Assembly (NCBI RefSeq): GCF_014905175.1 | Contig: NC_057790.1 | Coordinates: 12,240,469 to 12,304,468, forward strand | Origin: Aphidius gifuensis | Taxonomy: Eukaryota; Arthropoda; Insecta; Hymenoptera; Braconidae | Length of the DNA stretch: 64,000 bases | Direction of reading: 5' to 3' | Part shown: piece by piece, positions 34,661 to 45,249 of the stretch | Numbering within the stretch: position 1 is the first letter of the stretch | Layout of the letters: each line of letters opens with the position of its first letter | Notes under the pieces: generated by a model | The model's input: only the letters and a program-made list of their open reading frames with translations | Databases searched by the model: none | What the model was told of the DNA's origin: nothing | Program-made: the position numbers and the translations under genes

Positions 34661-35239
34661 TGTATTCCGTTTGTTAAATTAATAACTGTCTCAAGTAAAC
34701 TTCAAGGTTCCTAGATTTCTATTTTTTTAACAAAAAAAATACACGCAATTCATTTTCATTTTCGTTATCAATTTGAGTGGTAACTTTTACCCGAAATAAA
34801 TGTAAACGTTCAAATACAATTTCATTAGGTTAAATTTACAATTTTTTCGCTAAATTCTAAATTTTCTATAGTAAGTCTTACTTTTTCATTTTGTTAAAAA
34901 TATATTACAATCTAATCAGGCGAAATTTACCTCTATAAATGCACAAGTTACCTTTCAAAAATGTAAAACAAAATTCATTATTTTATCAGGTAAAATTCGC
35001 ATGTTTAGAGGTAAATTTCGCCTGATTAATTTGTCATATATTTTTTACAAAATAGAAGAGTAAGATTTGCTCTTAAAAAATTAAAAATTGACCTCATAAA
35101 TTGTAAAATTTACCGAATAAAATAGTTTTTTTAGTTTTACCTTTTTTTCGGGTAAAAGTTGCATTTTTTTGCTTGGCGTCCCCCAATCGTACACAAAAAG
35201 GTAAAATCTACCCATTATTTTTCTCCGTGTACAAAATTC

Positions 35240-36040
35240 AGTAAGCACCACATCCACAGCATTAACAATACATACATAGAAAGGTGTAAAAAAAAGTATA
35301 CATGAGACTGGTTATTTTTTAGGGATTCCTAGGGAGATTTTTAATTTTTATGGATCCACTCTGATTATGGCCAAAAAGGACCGCGGTCCCCCTACGGAAC
35401 GCACCCCTGGATAGCCACGGAACGCACCCAATAAGACGGCTGGGATCAGGTCGTCGCACAAGCACCAAACATGGCCGACTTTTAGGCGCGCATTATTTTA
35501 ACTATCTTTATAGCTTACATCTGGTCTATAACAGAAACAGTATATAACAAGAAGTTAACACTTAATTTTTTTCAATTAATAATTAATTAAATATTCTGAA
35601 AAATTGACAAAGTTAGCAGACAGTTTAATATAAATAGTTGTAAAAAAGTGAAACAAAAGTTACTCGAAAAATATAATTTTTTCTTTTTTAATATAAAAAT
35701 AAAATAATCGAATACAATTTTTTATCTGACAACAAAATATATTTTTTTGGCTTCAGTAGGCTTTTGCCTGTCGCATACTATGAATAAGTAAATAAAATAA
35801 CTCAATTAAAAGGTTTTTTAAAAATGGACAATTTTTCGAATACATTAAAAAGCTTGTTAAACTTGTTTTTAATTTTTTCTCGTTTTCTTTCTGACTGTAT
35901 CCTTTTTTCTCATTCAACTCGTAATTCACAGTCTAAACTAATATTTATTTTCTTTAAGCTTTCTACTTCCTAGTTTAAACTCGAAATTTCATGGTGATAA
36001 AGACGATGTTGATTTTGAAGCATGAAATTAAATTTAATAA
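35240..36040. other. AT-rich spacer with one inverted duplicate
   Basis: 35410-35475 (AATAAGACGGCTGGGATCAG and following) is the inverted counterpart of 39369-39442. The rest shows no gene. Confidence 0.5.
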
Positions 36041-37989
36041 CTCCTTTATTATATTTTTTTTATTATTTCTGCTTGTAATTCATCAGCAAGAATTGATAAA
36101 AAACTGTTGAAAGTATCAGGATAAATATTATGAGTAAAAATTGATACTAAATGATCCTCATCTAAGTTTACTAGTGGCAATTCAATCTGCTGCTCATCGC
36201 TTGGTAAAGATTTGGTATTATTAGACTTTGGTAACTTGAATAAACTTTTTTTGTTGTCAGTGGTATATTCATTTATAATTACATCAAGCAATGGTCTGGA
36301 AAAAGATTTACCTAAGTTTATTGTTGACAACTGCTTTAGTGATTCAAATGAAGTCCAACTAACATCATGTACTAAAAAAAAATAACTATTAATATTTTTT
36401 TATCAAGACAACTTTAATATAAGTTAAAATTCAATGTTTATTCTTACTCACGTTACTTTTATTTCGGTGGATTTTACTCAAATAATCTATCAAAACATCA
36501 CCAAACAAAATTGGTACTGCATTTGGTTTTAATTTTTTTTGAGCCATCCTGACGATGTTGTTCATATTGAGATTCATCATAATGGATTTTCATAAATATA
36601 TCTGTGAATATCAATATTTTTTAACTAGTAAACTAATAATTTTGATCAGAAAAAAGAAAATTATGTGAAGAAATAAACTTACATCACATCCCTAGCGAAA
36701 ATGGCGACACCAATCCGACACCAATCTGCACCAATCCGACAGTCGGTTTGTGCACTGATCTCATACAAAAACGACACAAAACCGACACACGACTATAAGA
36801 ATTTCTAAGTCACAAAAATAAATAATAAGAAGCCTTTAAAAAAAAAAAATATTATGTCTAAAAATTTCTAAATAATATTCTTATAATTTAAGACACATTA
36901 GAATTTTTTTTAAATAATTTTTTTATTGAAGAAACTTAATTCTGTTTATGTATTATAAGTGAGGTTAGCTGTCAGAATCATCTGTACACGACTGTGAGAT
37001 TTTACAATTCTCACACAATTCTCACACAATTCCGACACACGACTGTGAGAATTGTAAATCCGACACAATTCCGACACAAATCCGACAGACGTACGACAGT
37101 ATATTTTTATTTTGTATTTATTATAAAAAAAGAGCATTTTATTAATAAAAATTTTTGTTTAATATTAAAGTTATAATATTTTAATAATTTTAGGCATATT
37201 AGATTTTTTTTTTCTGAATAAATTTTGACAAAACAAATAATTGGAATCGTCTATGAGAATTTGCAATTCTCACACAATTCCGACACAATTCCGACACACG
37301 ACTGTGAGAATTGTAAATCCGAAACAATTCCGACACAATTCCGACAGACGTACGACAGTATATTTTTATATTTTGTATTTAATATGAAAAAAAGCATTTT
37401 ATTAATAAAAATTTTTGTTCAATATTAAAGTTATAATATTTTAATAATTTTAGACATATTAGTTTTTTTTTTTTTTTTGAATAAATTTTGACAAAAAAAA
37501 TAATTGGAAACATGGGAAACCAAATACATGGTTTCATTACAAATTACATTCGAGTTACAAAAATACCAAATACGTAGGAAACTGATTAAATGTATTAGTT
37601 TTGAAAAAAAAACCAAAAAATGATAATTTTCTAATAAAATAATTTTAAAAAAATCTAATATGCCTATAATTATTAAAAGATTATAATTTTATTATTGAAC
37701 AAAAATTTTTGCAAATCGCAAATTCTCACAGACGATTCCAATTATTTTTTTTATCAAAATTTATTCAGAAAAAAAAAATCTAATATGCCTAAAATTATTA
37801 AAATATTATAACTTTAATATTGAACAAAAATTTTTATTAATAAAATGCTCTTTTTTTATATTAAATACAAAATAAAAATATACTGTCGTACGTCCGTCGG
37901 AATTGTGTCGGATTTACAATTCTCACAGTCGTGTGTCGGAATTGTGTCGGAATTGTGTGAGAATTGTAAAATCTCACAGTCGTGTACAG

Positions 37990-38520
37990 GATAGCTATTC
38001 TCGACATAATTATCCCCTCAGGATAGCTATTCTCGACATAATTATCCCCTCAGTTATCCCCGGCGACAGGGATAACTATTTTGTGGAAATTCACCTTAAT
38101 TTATGGCTTTATTTGTATCTTTTTCAATGGTTTCCATCAAACGACTATATCGCTTTTGAGCGTTTTCATGTTATCCCCGGTACAGGGGATAATTATGTCG
38201 AGAATAGCTATCCAGTTATCCCCGGCGACAGGGATAACTATTTTGTGGAAATTTACCTTAATTTATGGCTTTATTTGTATCTTCTTCAATGGTTTCCATC
38301 AAACGACTATATCGCTTTCGAGCATTTTCATGTTATCCCCGGTACAGCAGTCCAATTCACAGGGCAAATTTTTTACAATTTAGGGCTATTTTTTGCCGTT
38401 GATGGCGCTTGTAAAATTTTTTTTATATAGATTTTATATACAAAAGCTTTACAAGCGCCGTCAGTGGAGGAAAAAAGCCCTAAATTGTAATGCCCTGTGA
38501 ATTGGACTGCCGGGGATAAT
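37990..38520. repeat. TTATCCCCGGCGACAGGGAT tandem duplication
   Basis: A unit of about 165 bp (TTATCCCCGGCGACAGGGAT to CATGTTATCCCCGGTACAG) is present twice (38052 and 38214 approx.). It is bordered by repeated GATAGCTATTCTCGACATAA words in both orientations. A family A MITE is inserted in its last copy. Confidence 0.75.
38347..38510. mobile_element. MITE family A, complete
   Basis: 164 bp with GCAGTCCAATTCACAGGGCA and TGCCCTGTGAATTGGACTGC as perfect ends, and a centre TATATAGATTTTATATACAA. The host sequence on both sides (CCCCGGTACA / CGGGGATAATT) matches the uninterrupted duplicate at 38161, proving insertion. Confidence 0.9.
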
Positions 38521-39008
38521 TATGTCGAGAATAGCTATCCAGATGATTCTGACAGCTAACCTCACTTTTAATACATAAACAGAATTGAGTTTTTTCAATA
38601 AAAAAATTATTTAAAAAAAATTCTAATGTGTCTCAAATTATAAAAATATTATTTAGAAATTTTTAGACTTAATATTTTATTTTTCTTGCTATTTTATTTA
38701 AATGCTTCTTACTATTTATTTTTGTGACTTAGAAATTCTTATAGTCGTGTGTCGGTTTTGTGTCGTTTTTGTATGAGATCAGTGCACAATCCGACTATCG
38801 GCATTTTCGCTAGGGATAACCTTGAGCTTGGTTTTATTTGACTCACACCAGCACCAGTAGATCATTTTCGACGACGATCTGAATCTCTGGGGAAAGTAAC
38901 CGATCGCACAACATTGTAGTACAATATTTATTCAATAAATAAATGATTAAATTTTCAATTGGAAATTTTTTTGACATGCCATACGGCATACACTGATTGT
39001 TTACATTA

Positions 39009-39341
39009 GGTGTGTTCGTTCACTATTCATACGGAGCGTATGCAAGGAAGCGCTAGAGTTTTGCGGTCATTTGAAGAAACTTTAGTAACTAAAATTTACT
39101 AAAAATTCGTTATTTTCAGTCATTGTGTTTATTTTGTTAATTTAATAATTTTTTCTCAGACGCAAGAACAAATTACCAATTAATAATAATAAAAGAGAGC
39201 GAAAGAACTGGAAAAAACGAATAGCAAAAAATAAATAGTAAATTTTAGTTACTACAGTTTCTTCAAATGACCGCAAAACGCTAGCGCTTCCTTGCATACG
39301 CTCCGTGCATACGCTCGGTGTGAAAAGTGAACGAACACACC
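39009..39341. mobile_element. MITE family E, copy 2
   Basis: 333-bp palindrome with GGTGTGTTCGTTCAC and GTGAACGAACACACC ends, flanked by TA on both sides. Confidence 0.85.
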
Positions 39342-39437
39342 TATTATGTGGTAAACATTAGTGGGAATAGCACCAAACATGGCTGACCGCGCATGCGCAC
39401 TGAGTCATGCGACGACCTGATCCCAGCCGTCTTATTA

Positions 39438-39688
39438 GGTGCTTTCTTTTGTGTATTTATTTTTTTTCCTGTTTATTTTCACGCATGCGCAATCGAATGC
39501 GCAGTCAGCAAAAAGTCAGTTTGCAACAGCGTAGGACATGAGGAGCTGGATCAGTCATGTTTTAATTCTTATTTTTTAAGAATTATTTGTTTGACGCCAC
39601 TGTTCTTTCATCAAGTGTGCATGACAGGCGCATGTGCATGATCATGCGCATTAAAGTGAAAAAAAATAAATACACAAAAGAAAGCACC
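39438..39688. mobile_element. MITE with GGTGCTTTCTTTTGTGTATT ends
   Basis: About 35-bp inverted termini (GGTGCTTTCTTTTGTGTATT and AATACACAAAAGAAAGCACC) with TA duplications, 251 bp. The interior includes CACGCATGCGCAATCG, an NRF-1-like palindrome. An 82-codon frame across it is not credible. Confidence 0.8.
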
Positions 39689-39814
39689 TATCAATCTACA
39701 GACCTTGGTCCTGTGAATTGGACTGCTGCGGGATAGCACCCCTGTGAATTGGAATTTGGACAGCACTCAGCTGCCGCCCATCTGGTGATCTGGCAACTCT
39801 GTCATCACTCATCT

Positions 39815-39976
39815 GCACCCGTATTCAGAGGATGTTCTCATTAGGGCGTTTTTTTTCCGATGGTAGCGTTTGTGGAGCTTTTCTATGTGATATCTATATA
39901 AAAAAAATTTTGTCAAGCGCCATCAGCGGAAAAAAAAGCCCCAATGAGAACGATTTTGCCCCGTGAATACGGGTGC
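39815..39976. mobile_element. MITE family B, complete
   Basis: GCACCCGTATTCAGAGGATG to CCCGTGAATACGGGTGC, 162 bp. Inner arms are GTTCTCATTAGGGCG and CCCCAATGAGAAC; the centre ATATCTATATAAAAAAAATT resembles family A in the reverse sense. A family A copy follows after one base. Confidence 0.85.
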
Positions 39977-39977
39977 T

Positions 39978-40142
39978 GCAGTCCAATTCACAGGGCAAAT
40001 TTTTTACAAATTAGGGCTTTTTTTTGCCGCTGATGGCCCTTGTAAAAATTTTTTTTATATAGATTTTACATACAAAAGCTTCACAAGCGCCATGAGTGGT
40101 GAAAAAAAGCTCTAAATTGTAATGCCCTGTGAATTGGACTGC
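39978..40142. mobile_element. MITE family A, complete
   Basis: 165 bp with GCAGTCCAATTCACAGGGCA and ATTGGACTGC ends. It is wedged between a family B and a family C element with no spacer to speak of. Confidence 0.9.
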
Positions 40143-40143
40143 T

Positions 40144-40689
40144 GGGGTGCATTCCTTTAATAAAAAATTTTTTTTCGTTTTGCAATTTCGCCCTGTAATA
40201 CCGGCCAAAATTTTATAGGAAAAAGCTGTTTCTTGTAGTGGCAGTAATGACTAATGGCACATGACATTATTTTTTTTGGCTTCCAATTATTAGATGGATA
40301 ACTGTTCAATGTTTATATCAAACTGAAATAAATAGAAAATTGACTTGTTGTGATTGTTTGTTATTGTCACATAGAGTGAAACCGTCAGAAGAAGTTCACG
40401 AGGTATGTTATGCGCATGCGCGAATATTGACGCACACAGAGACAAATTGTATGTCTGTGTGAACCGAAATAAATCGGGAATTAGAAAAGGATAGAAAAAG
40501 AAAATATGTTAGTGCTGCCATCTGTTAATTGATTATAAAACTATTTTAATTTTTTTCATTGTCAAATCAAAACAAGAAAACATAACCTGGTCAAATGTCA
40601 ATGCCACCATCATTTTACAAATTAGCCAATAAATTAAAATAAACACATGAAACGACGACATAGAATTAATATTTCAAATGCAAAAAATA

Positions 40690-40736
<47 letters not shown>

Positions 40737-40945
40737 CGACAAGTTCCTCAACTTGATGTGCAAAATAATGAAACAATTTTATTAGATATCTAGGTCGTAC
40801 CACACATTATCGTGAACTGTAAAGCCTGGAATATTGCATAGAGAAATTTATCACTTTTGTCGTTGTTTCTGTTTCTAGTTTTTAGTCGGTGTTACAGGGC
40901 GAAATTGCAAAACGAAAAAAATTTTTTATTAAAGGAATGCACCCC
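40144..40945. mobile_element. MITE family C, copy 1, carrying an extra 419-bp segment
   Basis: Termini of about 55 bp (GGGGTGCATTCCTTTAATAA to GCCCTGTAATACCG; complement at 40890-40945). Compared with copy 2 at 56883-58649, it has an additional segment at 40375-40793 that looks like promoter plus first exon of a gene. Its right end lies 39 bp before the ATG of the prenylcysteine oxidase gene. Confidence 0.85.
40375..40793 (+). pseudogene. Captured gene segment: putative promoter, 5' UTR and poly-Gln first exon
   Basis: The segment starts at a TAG shared with the element and contains ATGCGCATGCGCGAAT, a match to the NRF-1-type palindrome typical of housekeeping promoters. Near 40647 an ATG opens a 48-codon frame: MKRRHRINISNAKNNK, a run of about 15 Gln from a CAA repeat, then RQVPQLDVQNNETILLDI and TAG. 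The frame is too short to classify. Composition is less AT-rich than the element around it. It may be a piece of a host gene picked up by the MITE (Pack-type); alternatively copy 2 lost it. Confidence 0.45.
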
Positions 40946-40984
40946 TGGTATTCTGGTCTCTGATTCTCTGCGGATCTCTGCAGC

Positions 40985-42876
40985 ATGAAGCAAATAAAAA
41001 ACGCAATATATTTATTGGCAGTACTGACTTTAAGATTTGGAGTATGTACAGACATTCAAAGATGTATGCCAAAAATCGGTAATGATTGGTAATGATTGGT
41101 AAGGATTTTCAACATCAATCAATTTAATATATCAACTTTTTGCATAACTCAGCAATAATAGGAGGAGGAATTGGCGGTGCATCAGCCTCTCATTTCATCA
41201 AACTGAAGTTTGATGGAAACGAAGATCTCAAAATTCACTTGTTCGAGCCAAATAAAATTGGAGGGAGATTAGCAACAATATTTATTGATGGTAATGAATA
41301 TGAGGCTGGAGGTTCAATCATACATTCACGAAACCGTCTGATGAAATATTTCGTTAATTTACTTGGTGAGTAAAATTTCAAAAACAATTTGAAATTCATA
41401 AAAAAGTCATTTTTATTTTCATTTCGATAATGGTTTTATTAAGGCTTGAAAGAAACACCGTATTCAGATGCAAACGCTAAAAAATTTGCCTTTTGGAATG
41501 GGAATGAATTGATTTTCAAATCAAGTAATTATCAAGTTGTTACTTTAACCAAATTGGTCTATCAATATGGTCTTCAGCCATTTCAGTTGAATCATTACAT
41601 TGATTCAATTCTTGATGATTTCGAAAAAGTTTATGATAATCATGAGAATAATCAAGCATTCAAAAATTTGACGAGTTTATTATCATCTATGAATATGAAA
41701 TATCCAGAAATGTTAAAGACATCAACAGAAGAACATTTTAAAAATTTAGGATACTCTCTTAAATTTATTGAAGAGATGATCAAAGTGAGTTTAGTTGTAA
41801 ATTATGGACAAGAAAATAATGTACAGAGTTTCGTCGGATGTGTTTCCGCTGCAGGAGCTGGATCATCATTATGGTCAATAAAAGGAGGCAATAAAAAAGT
41901 CGGAAGAATTATTATTGATACTTTTCTATACAAATAACTTTTTTTAATTAGAAAAATAAAACAATAACTTTTTTTTCGTAGGTTCCGGAAATGTTGATCA
42001 AGCAGAATGATAATATTGAACTTTTTTCTTCAATTGTCGACAGGATAACGTTAAATTCAACTAAAACGGAGCAAACTCAGTATACGCTACGTTACAAGAG
42101 TCCAGGTAACTGGCGTTTTTGTTATGTTTTCGCTCCAACAATTTTATACTTTGAACTAGATAAAGTGAAACTCAACTTTTCAGGAAGTTCAGAGGATTAT
42201 CATTTCGAAAATTATGACATTGTTATTATAGGAAAACCTCTCACCGACGATCACGACATGCCAATTAAATTCCGCAATTTCGATAGTACTAAGAACTTCA
42301 AATTTCCTGGCAAATATCAGATCACATATGCAACATTTGTAAAAGGAACTTTAAGGCCGTCTTACTTTGGGGATGAGGATTTTTTTGATGCTATTTTTAG
42401 CTGCGATCCAAACAAGACAACAATCAGCTCTATATCAAGACTTGAAACAGTTAAAGGAACTGTATCCGATGTTTGGAAAATATTCTCCAAAACTTCGTTG
42501 GAGCGACAAGTGATTAATAAAATATTTTCGGAAGTATGTTAAATAATCATTATCAAAAGCAGAAAGTAATAATTAACAATCAATTTTAATGGAACTCGAA
42601 TTTTTTTTATAAAAGGTGGTTTATGTTAAAGAAGTAAAATGGAAAGCCTATCCGCAGTACAACACTCGTCAAAGGTCAGACAGATTTTGTTTACATGATG
42701 GGTTGTATTACATAAATGCAATTGAATGGGCTGCGAGCGCTATGGAAATGAGTGCAATTGGAGGCAGAAATGTTGCTATTCTAGCACACAAAAATTACAT
42801 GAAAACATGCGATAATAATAATTCACAAAAACTAAAAAAAATAAAACCACACAGTAGTCAACATGTTGAACTATGA
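40985..42876 (+). CDS. Pcyox1: Prenylcysteine oxidase 1-like, six exons, apparently intact
   Basis: Exons 40985-41078, 41153-41365, 41444-41898, 41982-42105, 42184-42533 and 42616-42876 join in frame to 498 codons, the usual family length (about 500). Exon 1 encodes a signal peptide (MKQIKNAIYLLAVLTLRFGV). Exon 2 opens with the FAD-binding Rossmann motif AIIGGGIGGASASHF, then GGRLATIFIDGNEYEAGGSI. Later conserved pieces are SAAGAGSSLWSIKGGNKK, FVKGTLRPSYFG, VWKIFSKTSLERQ and INAIEWAASAMEMSAIGGRN. Known members are lysosomal flavoenzymes that oxidise prenylcysteines left from degraded prenylated proteins, giving an aldehyde, cysteine and peroxide. Donors are GTAATG, GTGAGT, GTCGGA (weak, exon 3), GTAACT and GTATGT; all acceptors are AG. 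AATAAA at 42976 is a likely polyadenylation signal. It sits tightly between a MITE (5') and a foldback element (3'). Confidence 0.9.
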
Positions 42877-42972
42877 TATTTCGTGAAAGACAAAATATTT
42901 CGTAGAAAAAAAAAACAAAAACATAATTTTAATTTAAATAATATTTTGACTGTAGTTATTATGTTGCCGGTA

Positions 42973-43484
42973 TTAATAAAACTCATTTATTTATATTGTT
43001 TAATTTTATTATATGATTATTCAATGTCGAGGAAACATTCATTTGTCTAACTTTATCGGTGAGTTTTGTAACTGAAGGGTCTTGTCAGTATATATCAAGA
43101 AGTTTTTTACAAATTTTCAGATATTTTTATTAATTATTTACTGAGTTATTAATTTAACAACAAATTGCGAGCTACCGTTAGGGCTATGTATGCGTGATCG
43201 TCAGCCCTCTCTCTCGCGAACGCGTACGTTCGCGCGTTTGTATATCCATATAGTAACTTATACTATAACTAACTATAATAACTCAGTAAATAATCAATAA
43301 AAATATCTGAAAATTTGTAAAAAACTTCTTCATATACTGCTCAACAATATTGCCACTGACAAGTTACTCAATTTTTAAATTTCTCCGACTCTTTTTTCAT
43401 TCAAAGTTAGACAAATTGAATTTTTCCTCGACATTAAATAATCATATAATAAAAATTAAACAATATAAATAAATGAGTTTTTTG
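42973..43484. mobile_element. Foldback element abutting the 3' end of the PCYOX-like gene
   Basis: AAACTCATTTATTTATATTG near 42979 pairs with CAATATAAATAAATGAGTTT near 43462. TTATTATATGATTATT, TCAATGTCGAGGAAA and AGTTTTTTACAAATTTTCAG also pair with complements. The centre is GC-richer (CGCGAACGCGTACGTTCGCG at 43216). The likely AATAAA signal of the gene lies at its left edge. Confidence 0.8.
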
Positions 43485-44062
43485 ATTATACTGTTGCAAT
43501 CGGTAGCTTATGTGAGTTATATGATTAAAAAGAAGTATTTTTTTCAAAAAAAAAAATTTCGTTTTTATTTTTTATCCCGTAAACTAATTATCATATAAAA
43601 AAATTTATTTAGAGAAAAATATGTATTTTTTAATTTTATCAACGACTGTATTTTTTTTTTTTTTTTTAATTTTTCAATTTTAATTTTTCTTATTTTCCAC
43701 CCACAGCAACCCGAGGAACGAAATTTATATATAACTTTATATAATTGTATAAAATTTTATAAAGTTATATATGGTTTTATATTGCCACTTTATTTATAAA
43801 GCTATATATAACATGTTGTATAAAACTTTATATAACTATATAAAACTTCATACAATTGTATAAAGTTTTATATAAAGATCAATAACTATTACTTTTATAA
43901 AATTTTATACAAGTGTATAATGGTATATAAAATTGTATAAATGTATATATAACTGTATTTTAAAATGGTCAAACGCAAAATTTGCTTTGTGGATAAACGC
44001 TCAAAAAAAATATTATAAAGAAATGTTTTTCTTTTTTTTTTTTTTTTTTTTTTCTACATTAA

Positions 44063-44644
44063 GGCTGTTGGTAAAAGTCATCGTCGAACCAATATTTGTA
44101 GTTTGAGGGGCCCGTATATCGTAACGCTAAATCTCATGCCCGGGTACCCGAAATTTTGTTGCGCTTCTGTCTCGAAAACCGGCTTTTGAGTGTGTCCGTG
44201 CATATACAGACAGACACTAACACTACTGCTAGCAAGCAAGTACAGTACACAGCTACATTATATGCTTGTGTGTGTCACGTCTATGTGCATCACTTGCCGC
44301 GAGAAAGCAAATATTTTTTTTTTTTAAACTTGAATAACTTTTAAAATCCGAGGCAAACATTACTTATTTTTTTTAAATTATATTCGTTTTTTTCTTATCT
44401 ACAATTTGATAGAAAAAAATCAGTTTTCGAGTAGACAACGAATCTACTATACGCTGTTTAAGAAAAAAAAAACTGTTTTGCCCTATACTCGTGTATAAAA
44501 GTTGTCAACTTTGACAGTCATTATCTTAAAAAAGCCGAGGCAAAAAAAATTGAAATAAATTGTCAAGATAGATAATTATTTCATTTAAAAAATAAGCCTA
44601 ATTAAAAAAAAATCGAGTAGAAATTCAATTATTTACCAACAACC
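44063..44644. mobile_element. Element flanked by TTAA, GGCTGTTGGTAAA ends
   Basis: GGCTGTTGGTAAA and TTTACCAACAACC are inverted ends separated by 582 bp and flanked by TTAA on both sides, the target used by piggyBac-type elements. No transposase is present. The 62-codon ORF inside has no protein-like features. Confidence 0.65.
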
Positions 44645-44674
44645 TTAAATACGTAGACATAAAAAACTGTCCAG

Positions 44675-44735
44675 GCTCAGGACTTGAACCCTACGCAGTA
44701 TCCGATGCGCCACGATAACGCATGTGAAAATAAAA
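44675..44735 (-). ncRNA. tRNA-like relic without anticodon arm
   Basis: On the complement, CGTGGCGCATCGGATACTGC resembles a D arm (A box) and AGGGTTCAAGTCCTGAGCC resembles a T arm (B box). They are too close together for a complete tRNA. Low-confidence relic. Confidence 0.35.
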
Positions 44736-45249
44736 ATTCATTTGTTTTACATCAACAAGCAAAAGTCACGCCTGCGCAGTCGACTAAAAAGTGGGGGCAG
44801 TTGACATTTCTGAGTCCGTCATCAATTTTGCTATGCCCCATTGTAATTTTAAATATGTTGCTTTGTATTTGTTAGTGATACCTACAGGAATGCCAAGAAA
44901 GTTATTAAAATTACTATGCTACATTGTAAATTTTCAGAGGATCATTTTCATTTTGTCGACAACAGCAGAGTGAATTTTATAAATATACAAAGCGAAAAAA
45001 AAAATATATTTTTGCTATGCTGCAATGTAATTTTTAGGCTGGATTATTTTAAATTTTAAATTTGGTTTCTGTAAAAATTTCTTTATGCGTTGTAATTTTT
45101 TCATCGGGAAATAGCAAAAAAAAACGTAAGAAAATTGGTATGGTACATTTTAATTTTTCAAGACTACAATTGTTTTTTTTCGTTAAAATGATAGTAAATT
45201 TTTTAATAGTCAAAAGATAGTTCTTCGGTAATGTGGCAGCATAGTAAAA

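Larger units (their letters stand above)
28742..35232. mobile_element. 6.5-kb element with GTACACGGAGAAAAATAA termini
   Basis: GTACACGGAGAAAAATAA at 28742 pairs with TTATTTTTCTCCGTGTAC at 35232. Sub-terminal regions on both sides are built of GGTAAAATTTAC words and a shared GGGACGCCAAG/CTTGGCGTCCC motif. Inside are a tRNA-like module (29100-29220) and a hairpin array (29515-34660). No transposase ORF is present, so it is non-autonomous. Confidence 0.75.
28261..35404. mobile_element. Outer inverted-repeat element with GTGCGTTCCGTAG ends
   Basis: GTGCGTTCCGTAGAGGACCG at 28261 pairs with the sequence ending CCCCCTACGGAACGCAC at 35404; about 30 bp are complementary. It encloses the larger ACACGGAG element. 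Only about 480 bp on the left and 170 bp on the right belong to it. The borders rest on short termini. Confidence 0.5.
36694..38814. mobile_element. Element with CCCTAGCGAAAATG termini, 2.1 kb
   Basis: CCCTAGCGAAAATGGCGA at 36694 pairs with the end ATTTTCGCTAGGG at 38814. The arms extend about 290 bp, to GGTTAGCTGTCAGAATCATC near 36963 and its complement near 38540. The interior has several copies of CACGACTGTGAGAATTGTAA and ATTCCGACACA words in both orientations, and a tandem duplication. AT follows the left flank (CACAT) and begins the right flank (ATAACC), so a 2-bp duplication is possible. ORFs inside are by-products of the repeats. Confidence 0.75.
36049..38900 (-). pseudogene. THAP-domain gene remains, split by a 2.1-kb element
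   Basis: Three exon-like pieces read on the complement. 38815-38895 gives RSVTFPRDSDRRRK followed by a TGA where these domains have Trp, then PSSRL. 36452-36601 gives IHYDESQYEQHRQDG, then after a one-base shift in an eight-A run, KLKPNAVPILF. The latter matches the AVPTLF-type end of THAP zinc-finger domains. 36049-36371 follows an AG acceptor and gives WTSFESLKQ and a 93-codon tail (LPKSNNTKSLPSDEQQ). THAP domains bind DNA and occur in host factors and P-type transposases. The stop, frameshift and inserted element make this copy non-functional. Confidence 0.5.

Noticed and set aside
37903..38430. 175-codon ORF and a 100-codon companion
   Set aside because: They read through tandem duplicated repeat units and a MITE; the internal repetition follows the DNA repeat and no protein features are seen.
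39393..39641. 82-codon ORF with a hydrophobic stretch
   Set aside because: It spans a MITE end and interior; the apparent membrane segment comes from the T-rich terminal repeat.
43200..43236. GC-rich palindrome near 43216 as an origin or operator
   Set aside because: It is simply the centre of the foldback element; nothing else supports a regulatory role.
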